Part shown: positions 22,836 through 32,241 of the stretch, in pieces
How positions within the stretch are numbered: the first letter of the stretch is position 1
How the letters are laid out: every line of letters starts with the position of its first letter
DNA from: Hyaloraphidium curvatum
Lineage: Eukaryota; Monoblepharomycota; Hyaloraphidiomycetes; Hyaloraphidiales; Hyaloraphidiaceae
Assembly (NCBI GenBank): GCA_025558095.1
Contig: JAIVFI010000039.1
Location: 421,555-485,554, forward strand
Length of the DNA: 64,000 bases
Direction: 5' to 3'
Position numbers and translations under genes: made by a program
The notes under the pieces: model-generated
What the model saw: only the letters and a program-made list of their open reading frames with translations
Database searches by the model: none
What the model was told of the DNA's origin: nothing

Positions 22836-24631
22836 TCACCACCTTGCCATCTCGGCCGCCACCTCGACGAACGGTGGCCGGTCGGCCGCCTCCTGCGCCC
22901 ACATCCTCTCCATCAGCGCCCACATGGCGTCCGACGCGGCGTCAGGCCGGGAGGGCCGCTTGCGCTCGTCGCACACCTTGCGCATGATCTGTCAGGAAGT
23001 GGCAAGGTGAGCTTCGATGCTCTGCACGGTGTTAAGGAACCCACAGCCATCGCGTTCATCCCCTGGAACGGGTACATCCCCTCGCTCGTCACCTCGTAGC
23101 ACACCATCGCAAACGCGTACACGTCCGCCGGTGCCCTGAGCTTCTCCCCGTCCCAGATCTCGGGGGCCATGAAGGGCGGCGTGCCACCGCCGCCGCCAGC
23201 GCCGCCGCTGGACGAGTTGGAGAGGTGCGTGCGGACGCGCGAGAGGCCGAAGTCGGCGATCTTGGGGACGTCGTGGTCTGCGGGGAGGTGGTCAGCGGGA
23301 TGAGCGTCGGGAGGCGGCAGCGCGGACTTACCGATCATGATGTTCAGGGACTTGAGGTCGCCGTGCAGCACGCGGAACGAGTGCGGGTACGCCATGCCCT
23401 CGGCAACGCCCTTGATGTACCGTAGCCCCATGCACTGGTCCCAGTCCAGGTCCTCGAGGCGGTCGCGCAGGTTGCCGTCCGTGCAAAACTCTGATACCAT
23501 CATCGGGGGGCTCTCGCATTACGCAAGCAGGGGCAATACTGCGAAAGATGGGCTATCAGTACGCCAGAATCTGGACCGGGGAGTGAAGGCACACACCATT
23601 CCGCTGCGTGAGACCCTCCCAGACAGCGATTTCGTCGAGGAACATCTTGATGGTCCGCGGCGCCACGGTGCCCTTGATAGTCTTGACCGCCACCGCCGTC
23701 GCCCCCCGGAGCACCCCGCGGTAGACCTTGCCGAAGCCGCCCTCGCCGAGCACGTCGTCCTCGTCGTACTTGACATCGATTTTCAAGATCCGAAGCTTCG
23801 AGATGAAGGAGGAGTCCGAGGCCGCCGTCTTGGCCGATCCCATGCTCGATAACGACGAGCCCCCAGATTGCGGGATCAAGGTGACGTCCGGGTTGGGCGA
23901 TGGCACGTTTCTGCCGGGACCAATCGGCGCCGCGGCCGCAAGCTTCTCCTTCAGCGCCAGCTCCCGCTCCTTGAGCTCGAGCTCCTTCATCCGCAGCTCA
24001 AGCTCGAGCTGCCGCCCCTGCTCTGCGGCCGCAGCTCTCGCCTCGGCCTCCCGCCTCTCACGCGCTGCCGGGTCTCTTCCGCCGCGGCTTTGGCTTCGCG
24101 ACGCTGCCGCTCGATCCGCTCCGCCTCAAGACGGGCTTCCTGCTGCTTCCGCGCAGCCTCCGCCTCGTCGAGCCGAGCCCCAACAAGCAGCTCCGTATCC
24201 GGGGTCCCAACGGCAAAAGCCGTGTTACCGTCGCGGTCCTTCAGGTTCACATCGATCCTGGGATCCGCCAACAGCAGCCGGACGACGTCCACCATGTCTT
24301 CCCGACACGCGTAGAGGAAGCCCGTCCGGCCGGCGGTGTCTCTAGCGTTCACGTCGACCCTGGGATCCGCCAACAGCAGCCTGACGACGTCCGCTTTGCC
24401 CGCCCGGCAAGACCAGATGAAACCCGTCCGGCCGTCGCCGTCCCTCGAGTTCACATCGACCCTGCGGTCCCCCAGCAGCAGCCGAACGACTTCCGCGTGG
24501 CCGATGTGGCAAGCGCCGACGAGCGCCGTACCCTCCTTGTTCACGTTCAACTGGCCGTCCCGCAGTAGTTTGCGCACAGTGGCAACATCCCCAACCACGC
24601 AGGCCTGGAGGAACTCCGACTCATTGCCCAT
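22836..24631 (-). CDS. ankyrin-repeat TKL protein kinase, with an in-frame TAA
   Basis: Five exons: 24631-24062, 24017-23597, 23538-23332, 23277-23045 and 22988-22836 (527 codons). Residues 1-150 hold four to five ankyrin repeats ending in phrases such as DVVRLLLADPRVDVN. An Arg/Glu-rich coiled coil follows, at about 155-220. The kinase domain begins near 280: Gly loop GEGGFGKVYRG, Lys302 in AVAVKTIK, catalytic loop HGDLKSLNIMIG, then DFGLSR and APE. The catalytic loop has HGD in place of HRD, seen in many fungal TKL kinases. Codon 337 is TAA (23519-23521), between PLLA and CESPPMMVSEF, exactly where a small polar residue would fit. No splice choice removes it without losing conserved sequence. 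Decay, error or readthrough are possible. Confidence 0.8.
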
Positions 24632-24983
24632 GGAGGCCGAGGGAAGTGGCGGCGGGCTGGTGCCGCGGTTCCTTGACTGACTGACTGACTTTCGGAGACC
24701 GTGCTGGAGGCCAGTGGACGCACCATATGTAAGTCGAGGGCGGAGAAAACACGTCACACGTCGGTCGCGACTGGACGCCCATACGGCCATCCATCCGCGG
24801 TTTCCGGCCTCAGGGGGCGCTCCCAACATCCAATACATGATGGTTTCTTGACCATCCGGTCGTCCGTGCTTTCGACGGCCGACGCCGGTGAGCGACGCTC
24901 CGCACGAGGCTCACTGCTGCCCGGACCCCTGCCTTCCGCCACTCCACCTTCTCCCATCCTTCCCGGCCCCGCATCCCGCCGCG
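24632..24983. promoter_or_regulatory. 352-base divergent promoter region
   Basis: Lies between the kinase start (minus) and the His-rich membrane protein start (plus). It contains four GACT units in a row at about 24676-24691. No core element is identified with confidence. Confidence 0.35.
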
Positions 24984-25646
24984 ATGGCCTCCGCCGCCCG
25001 CCCCCGCGCGGCGCACGACCACGACCACACGCATTCGCACGACGGCGACGGCGGCCACACGCACGACCACGCCCACGGCCCGCCCCCCCGCGCCGCCGCC
25101 GACCCGCCCGTCGCCCTCCGCGCGGCCGCGGTGGCCGCCGCCGGGCTCTCCGGCGTGCTCCTGCTCACTTTATTGCGCTCGCGGGAGGACATGCACCCGC
25201 TGCGCACGCCGCTGGACGCGTACTTCGACGGCCCCATGTCCTCCCTCGCCCCGCTCTCCGCCGCGCTGCTCTGCGTCGCGGCGCTCGCCGTCGCCCGCGA
25301 CCGCAAATCCAGGCCCGCGCGGCGCACCCCCGCCGAGGACGCCGGCATCTCCCTGCTCCGCCTGTTTGCCGGCTCGATAGCGCTGGCGTCCTTCTTCCGC
25401 CCCGACGGCCACGCGTGGCAGGCCTCCCTGCACACCCTGGGCGCGCACGGCGCGGCGTTCTGCGCCGTGGGCGCGATGTACCTGCTCGGCACGGGGGACG
25501 GGGACGGGCGGGTGGCGGGGTTCTCGTGGGCCTGCGCGGGGCTGGCGGCCGCGGGGGTCGCGGCGGGGTGGGGGATGGGGGAGTGGGGCGCCGCGCAGAG
25601 GGCGGTGCTGGGGACGGCGGTGTTTTGGCTGATGGCCGTGGCGTGA
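24984..25646 (+). CDS. His-rich multi-pass membrane protein (DUF998-like?)
   Basis: A single-exon frame of 220 residues. The N-terminus is a cytosolic-looking tract with about twelve His among residues 11-32 (HDHDHTHSHDGDGG), a likely metal-binding segment. About six hydrophobic segments follow: AAAVAAAGLSGVLLLTLL, APLSAALLCVAALAVA, RLFAGSIALASFF, AFCAVGAMYLL, FSWACAGLAAAGVAAG and VLGTAVFWLMAV. The motif HPLRTPLDAYFDGP between the first two resembles DUF998 proteins, but that assignment is tentative. Transport or storage of a divalent metal is an inference from the His tract only. Confidence 0.7.
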   Translation: MASAARPRAAHDHDHTHSHDGDGGHTHDHAHGPPPRAAADPPVALRAAAVAAAGLSGVLLLTLLRSREDMHPLRTPLDAYFDGPMSSLAPLSAALLCVAALAVARDRKSRPARRTPAEDAGISLLRLFAGSIALASFFRPDGHAWQASLHTLGAHGAAFCAVGAMYLLGTGDGDGRVAGFSWACAGLAAAGVAAGWGMGEWGAAQRAVLGTAVFWLMAVA

Positions 25647-26114
25647 TGAGCGCGGGATGGGGAGGGGAGGGGGGGGGAGACGGAGGTGGGGACCGGGGAA
25701 GCCACGGGCCGTTGGGACGGCTTTGGCTCGCCGCGTCGGCGCCTGTTCCGGGCCCGCGTCTCACGTCTCGCGTTTCACGGCGGCTGGGAACGGCCACGCC
25801 AATCTTGAACGCCGTACCCCCGTGATCGCCGTCGGCCACCACCTTCCTGTCCGCTCCCACGCGCCGCCAATCCGCCCGCCCCGCCGGCCCGCCCCGCCGT
25901 CCGGCCAGGCGCCGCCCGAAAACCCATCGGCCAACCCTATTTTGCCTCCGGGCACGGCCGCGCCCCCGCTCCCCGGGGCGGCTGATGGCTCCATGCGTCC
26001 CCGAGTCGCCTGGTCCGACGATCGGGTCCGTGCCGACGGAGGCCGCCCCGTCCGAGCCCACCACATGCGCTCAGTGCGCGGCAGACGAGACGGGAGGCAA
26101 GGATTGCTCGCGCC
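25647..26114. other. intergenic, nothing firmly recognised
   Basis: GC-rich stretch after the His-rich protein gene. It may contain the start and first coding sequence of the gene whose second exon begins at 26389, but no start codon could be fixed. Confidence 0.35.
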
Positions 26115-26847
26115 TTGCGACCGGGGGTGCCGAATCCCGACCCCGCGGGCTTGACATGCTGGCCGCCGCAACCCCGGTCCGAAGCGCACGTGCGGCGCCA
26201 AGTACCGGCGACCCACTCCCCCGCCCCCCGTGGCATCTTCACGGCGCATTCCGCGGCGGGCGGGACGCGGCGCAGGCAACGCGATGTGAGTTTGTCGTGG
26301 CCGGCCGGCCTGGACCGCCGCCGCCGGGGACCCCCGGCCGCGGGCGGCTAACGGGGCACGCGGCCCGCGGGTGCTGACGACGGGGCAGCGCGAGTTCAAC
26401 GCGCAGCTAGCGGCGCTGGTGGCCCTGAACCCGTGGCTGGCGGAGGAAAGCAGGGAGGTGCTGGGGAAGCTGGTGACCGCGTACCGGAACGCGGATCCGG
26501 GGACGGCGAGCAGGAGGGCGAGGCGGAACATGCGCTGGGGGACGCCGCCCTCCGGGGTCGGCTCCCCCGCATCGCCGCCGCCGTTGATGGAAGTGGGCAG
26601 GCCGGTGCTCCCGCCGCTCCCGGACACGGCGGTGCCTCCGCCAAGAGGGGGGCTGATGTTCCTCCCACCGCCGCCGCCGCTGCCCTCCTTCAGGCCGCTG
26701 CCTCCGGACCTGACCTGCGCGCTGCCGGGGGGTTTCCACGCCCCGCACGGTCGATCGGTGGACGGGAGGGACGTGCGGCGCGCGCCCTCGGATCCGCTGG
26801 AGGTGCTGGCCGAGGCGGCTGCGCTCTCCGGGCCCGGGCCGGGGTAG
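26115..26847 (+). CDS. unrecognised protein, paralogue of the gene at 10136-11134 (5' end unresolved)
   Basis: Exon 26389-26847 is firm. It begins REFNAQLAALVALNPWL and contains VTAYRNADPGTASRRARRNM, then a Pro-rich tail ending DPLEVLAEAAALSGPGPG. A strong donor, GTGAGT at 26286, and an acceptor CAG at 26386-26388 define a phase-0 intron, the same phase and position relative to the conserved block as in the 10-11 kb paralogue. The upstream exon in this frame runs back past 26115, but no convincing ATG was found, so the start given is only the left edge of the visible frame. Function unknown. Confidence 0.5.
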
Positions 26848-27415
26848 CCCCGCGCGAAGCCAGTGAAGTCGAGGGCCGGGCCCGGAGCATCCTTGTACAT
26901 TGCGCATGGGGATCGGCCGGGAGCGGTGCCCTCGGTTGCACGGCGGGAGCGAACTGTGAACGCGAGCGGCCGGCGATGTCAAACGGGCGGCGGCGGCCAA
27001 GCCACAGTTTACGCAGCGCCGGCGCCCGGGCTTTCGCTTCGGACAACATCTGGATCGGATCCCGCGTGAGCGCTCTTTCCGATTACACGGGGACGGTTTT
27101 CGATGCACCGAATCGCCCCGCCGGCTGCTCCGAATCTCGCTTAAACTTCGTGGAGGGTCCGTCGGGAAGGGTCCACCCTTTGAACCCCGCTCCCTTGCGA
27201 GGCAGAGCGCGGACCGGGCTTCAGGACCAATAGACGCGCTCTGTCCTAGTCAGAGAGGGGTGCCTTGGTCGTGGTCGGTGGGGTGGGGAACTCCGGAACG
27301 AGTCGTCCGTTGCTGAGTGGCCGGTCGCTTCAGCTACATTGCTCCGCCGCTCCGGCCGCGCCAGTCCGAAGGGGAATCCGGCCGATCCGTCACGGAACCG
27401 CCCGCCGCCGAAATA
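26848..27415. other. intergenic, nothing recognised
   Basis: 568 bases upstream of the large secreted protein gene and presumably its promoter. No motif is claimed. Confidence 0.4.
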
Positions 27416-30400
27416 ATGCTTTCCGGATCTCCGCCCCGCCTCGCGGCATTGCTCGCCCTGCTCGCGGTCCTTTTCGTCGGCACCTCGCCTTCCCCGCCTT
27501 CCGCGGCCGCAGCGCCGTGGCCGCCCGGCGGCGAGACTGCTCCGTCGCTTGCGTTGCACCGTTCTCCCGTCGAGCGCTCCCCCGCGGACGCGTGGCGCGT
27601 TGGCCGCACATGGTGGGTGCCGCTCCCGGCCCGCCGTGTCCCGGCCGGCCGCCACGCCGCCCGCAAGGTCAACCGAATGCTGACAGACTTTCCTGCCCGC
27701 AGCTGTCCCGGTTGCACGTACGACTCGGGATGCTGCTGCCCGCCTCGCAGCAGGGCGCTGACGCGGACGAGGACGGCGGTGGTGTCTGTGACGGCCACGA
27801 GGACGCGCACGGTGTCGAGCCCGTCGAGGTGGACGACGAGGACGGTGACGCTCACCAGGGGATGCCCGCGCTTGGTTGGGCGGGATCTGCTGAAGCAGAT
27901 CTTTGACGGGGGTCCGCATGACGTCGCGAGGATCGGAGGGGGCCCGGGAACCTCGACAGTTGCCAGCTCTCCCGACCGAGAACCCGCGTCGGAGCCATCA
28001 GATCTCTCCGACAGCGACGGCAATTCATTCTCGCAAGCGCCTTCAGACACTCGCGGACCCCACGCCCTCTTTGCCAGGCACATCTGCCCCGCGTGCCCCG
28101 CCGCCGTGGGCAAGGCCAACACGGGATCCGGCGGCGGCGCCAACTTCTGCTGCCCCTTCCGCACCGTCTTCCGCACCGTCACCGCCCGCAAGACCGTCAG
28201 GACCAAGGTGATCACGCGGACCAGGACGGGCGGCAGTGGGACGAGGACGGCGACGGTGGTGGTCACCTCGCGGTGCGCTTCGGCGACGAGCACAAGGAGG
28301 GTCACGACCAAGAGGCCCGCACCGCCGACCACGACGAGGCAGCCCCCGCCTTCGGACAAGTCGCTGGGCACCACCGTGGGTGTTTCGGGGGCCGACCCCA
28401 CCGCGGAAGGCGCTAATCGAGTTCCCGCGCAGAGAACCACGCAGACCATCCCGATCGAGACCGATCAGCCCGGTTTTGTGGGTGCGGACTCGGTGTTGCC
28501 GCTGTCGGAGGCCTGATCAGACTTGATTCGCAGACAGCGACGACGCCGCCGCCTTCAGCTTCTGAGAACTCATCGACGGCCACCCGTTCAACCACCGCCA
28601 GCGCGTCCGGAACACCGAGCACGACCGCAAGTGCCGATGTTACGTCGACCTCCAGGACCTGGACGGTCTCGACCGAGGCAAGCCGTGCTGCGGTCTCCGC
28701 GGACGGCGCGATGCTAATCATCTACTCCTTCGTTTCCAGACCCCGTCCCCGACTTCGGAAACCGCGGTGCCGACCAGTAGCACGACAAACGTGCCCAGCA
28801 CCCCCTCGGAGTCGCGGAGCACTTCTTCAGAGACGGCGGGCACTACCACAACGGGCGCGACCTCGTCCCTGTCGTTGAAGGCATCGACTTCAGACGTCAG
28901 CTCGACCACCGGCGTCGCGACGAGTGGAACTTCTTCTGCCACGCCGACGGCCAAGTCCAGCTCGACCACGGCCGGCATGGTCACGGCCTCCGAGTCGCAC
29001 ACCGTGACGGAAATCAAGGACGCGACTTCCTCGGCGGTGAGCGCTGCCTAACCCGCGTTGCGCCGCTGGTTTACCAACGACGTCCTTTCTAGACGGCATC
29101 CGAGACCACGGCTGCGACTTCCACGTCCGAAGCCAGCTCGACGTCGGGTTTCACGACCTCTCGATCGCAAAGCCCGACCGCCACCGGTTCGGAGACGCAA
29201 AGCCGAACGGCCTCGACTTCGCAAACGAAAAGCGGAACGTCCACGACGAGCGAGACGGCTTCGGCGAGCCTGACTACCTCGGAGTCGCAGAGCTTGACGG
29301 GTACCACCACGGAGAACCTGAGCCGGACGGCCACGACCTCGGACTCACAGAGCTTGACAGCCACGACGACCACCGCATCGGAGTCCAGAAGCTTCACGGC
29401 GACGACCAGCGAGACTGTTTCGGCCAGCCTGACGACATCCGAGTCGCAGAGCTTGACCGCCACGACTAGGGAGACGGCTTCGGGTCCCGCGACGACTTCG
29501 GAATCGCAGAGCTTGACGGCCAGCACGTCGGAGTCGCAAAGCCGGACCGCAACGACCTCGGAAAGCCAGACGCGGACTACGACGGCTGTAGGTTCTTGTG
29601 CCCGACGATTCCTATATTCAGCTCATCTTTCTGCAGACCACTTTCGAGACCTTGACCTCCTCGGAGACCCCCAGCACGAGCTCGCCGACGGCGACCACGT
29701 CGGAGATGCCGACTACTAGTTCTTTGACTGCGACGACTTCGGACACGCCAAGCGCTTCTTCTTTGACGGCAACCGCCACGGAGGCATCGAGCAGCACCTC
29801 GCAGACTGCATCGAGTTCCGCTCTGTCCAGCACCTCGGAGACGCAGACTAGCACCTCGGAGACGGCCACGCCGAGCCCGACTTCGGTGACCGATACGCCG
29901 AGCACGTCGTCTGAGACTGCCACGCCGAGTTGGACGTCAGAGACTCAGAGCTTGACAGCAACGACGTCGGAGACTAAGAGCGTGACGCCCACGACCAGCG
30001 AAAGCCAGAGCCGGACAGCAACGACTTCAGAGCCGCAGAGCGTGACTGCAACGACCAGCGAGAGCCAGAGCCGGACAACAACGACGTCGGCGTCGCAGAG
30101 CTTGACTGCGACAACCAGCGAATCTGCTTCAGCAACGGTAACGACTTCGGAGTCACAGAGCTTGACGGCCACGATGTCGGAGACGCCCAGCGGCAGTTCT
30201 ATGACGGCTACCGCATTGGAGATACTCAGCACCAGTTCGCTTACCGCGACAACCTTGGATGCCCCCAGAACCGGCTCTTTGACGGCGACCACGTCGGAGA
30301 CTCGCAGTACCGGTTCTTCTACAGCAACATCGCAGATCCCGAGCACAAGCTCTTCGACGACCACCGCTTCAGAGACGCACACCAGCAGCTCTGGGACGGT

Positions 30401-31602
30401 CACGGCGTCGTTTTCGCAGACCTTGACGTCCACCTCCTCGGAATCGCAGAGCCAAACCGCCACGACCACCGATTCAGCTTCGGCGACGGCCACCACGTCG
30501 GCCTCCCGATCCCCGACGGCCACCACCTCGGCGACGCAAACCGCGAGCCGGACGCAGACGCGGAGCCAATCGCCGACGACAACGGCGGGCGCGGTGCCAA
30601 CCTGCGTCCCCCAGGAGTGGTGGACCGGAGGCTCGGCCGGCAACCAGGCCGGCCTGGGTTTGTGCGTGGGCTTCGCGGGCTTCCAGACCATCACGTGGGG
30701 CGACTATTCCAACCTGGTGGGATCGGCGCGCATCCGCACGGTGGTGGGATCCCTGACGTTGCTCCACCCAGGTCGAATCCGAATCCGCCGTCGCGGCGGG
30801 CGGCAGCGCGTTCCAGCCCGACGCCACCAACATCGGCAACGCCCGCTCCGGCCGGCCCCCCTGTGCGTCGCAGAACGCCAGCGACCTCGCCAACTACGCT
30901 CTCCTGGCAAAGAACATCGCCGCAGGGGCGAGCATCAAGATCGACGGCAACAACTTTGCCGGCATCTCGGGCGGGGACACGAGCAACCTCGTGTTCCAGG
31001 GCTCCGGGTGCGGGCCCGCCAAGGTGCAGACGGCGGCGTGGTTCGACAACCTGTTCGGGAGGGCCGAGGCGCAGGCCAAGGCGCTCTCGGACGCGCTGGC
31101 AACGTACACCAAGACCGCGACCTGCTCGATCACCTCGCAGGCGGCGCTCAACATCACCGCCATCTCGGGCTTCGGCTCCTCCGACATCGTCATCTGCGAC
31201 CTGCCGCTGGCCGCCGTCGACGGCTCCACCCAAAACTTCAACAACTTTGCGGTCTCGGGCTTTTCCTCCACTCCCAAGGGCTACATCTTCAACGTGCAGG
31301 CGTCGGGCACCGTCGCGCTGGGCGGCAACTCGATGGCCGTGTGGCAGAACAACTTCAAGGGCTCGGCCTTCTTCAACTTCGGCTCGACCGTGACGGCCAT
31401 CACCTGGACCTCGCAGACCCTGTTCTCCCAGGGCTTCCTGGCACCGTGGGCGGACATAAACGCCAACACGGGGACGCCGGTGGATGCGCAGATCATCGCC
31501 AAGAGCTGGAAGAACGTCCAGGCGGCGGAGCGGCACGGTTTCGACAGCGGGAACCGGCCGGGGTTCCAGGGCTGCTTCCCGCCGGTTGAGCTCTGCCCCT
31601 GA
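27416..31602 (+). CDS. giant secreted Ser/Thr-rich adhesin with C-terminal choice-of-anchor A domain
   Basis: Six exons: 27416-28492, 28534-28692, 28740-29036, 29093-29587, 29637-30716 and 30772-31602. Every intron is phase 0, giving 1312 residues. The first residues form a signal peptide (LAALLALLAVLFVGTS). Exon 1 encodes two Cys modules: CPGCTYDSGCCCPP with a TRT-rich tail, and CPACPAAVG...NFCCPFRT with another TRT-rich tail. Exons 2-5 form a mucin-like stalk of about 650 residues built from TTSESQSLTA- and TSETPS-like units, expected to be O-glycosylated and rigid. The C-terminal 320 residues are a choice-of-anchor A domain: FQTITWGDYSNL, VESESAVAAGGSAF, then a beta-rich stretch. No GPI or membrane anchor is seen. 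Whether the N-terminal exon belongs to the same transcript rests on the 41-base intron at 28493. Confidence 0.75.
29093..30590 (+). repeat. coding Ser/Thr repeat stalk
   Basis: Degenerate tandem units of about 24-36 bases encode TTSESQSLTA- and TSETPSTSS-like peptides. Periodicity is visible in the repeated acgac, tcggag and cagagc triplet patterns. Two introns interrupt the array without changing its phase. Confidence 0.8.
31105..31538 (+). repeat. 434-base arm of an inverted duplication, copy in the 27-31 kb gene
   Basis: Encodes the last part of the choice-of-anchor A domain. The reverse complement of 32361-32794 appears identical base for base, with no gap. Translations agree in more than one frame on both strands, so third positions are also the same. 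Confidence 0.9.
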
Positions 31603-32241
31603 ACGGATCATGTACGGGCTGCTAGGGTCTGGAAATGCATGATGCCATCATACGCTCCTGATTCCGTGGAGGCACATCAGAGCAGGTACACGATCGCGCC
31701 TGACATCCACCGTGCATGTTCACGGCCGCCCATTTGCGAAGCGGCCGGAATGTAGGGACTCTAAACGAGGGTATTGGCTCCCGCGACCAACTTTGCATGC
31801 CCAGACCTTTTGGACCAAAAGGACGCAGTTGCCCCACAGAATCCGCCGCATCGCTCCCCGAAGTCCTCCGCCCACAATCGTCCCGTGATGTGCAGCCTCC
31901 CTGCGTCTGCTGTCGCCGCCTCTCTCACCCTCGCCGATGAAACAAAGCATCATTTCGTGTACGCATCGAAGGGGAAGCAAGCTTGACGTTAGCAAAAGGC
32001 TTCAATGTTGAGCATCGGGCAGGGCGCATCCAGCGGTCTCTCGCCGTCCTCCGAGCTGGATCGTCAGAGCGCGGGCGACCGATCAAGGAGCGGCTGGGGA
32101 CAGAGGCACCCGGGCTGGCAACGGAGCGGCGCGCGAGAGCATTTCGACCTACGACACGGACCGTACGGGAAGGAGGATAGGAGGTGGGGCAAAAGCATCT
32201 TGCATTTCCAGACCCCGGTCTATACACGCTCCGTCCGATCT
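31603..32241. other. spacer between two convergent adhesin genes
   Basis: 639 bases with lower GC than the flanking genes. No coding frame is supported. Both 3' untranslated regions and terminators must lie here. Confidence 0.5.

Noticed and set aside
29618-30694. Minus-strand frames rich in Val/Ala/Asp that look like membrane proteins
   Set aside because: They mirror the Ser/Thr repeat stalk on the plus strand; their periodicity follows from the coding repeat.
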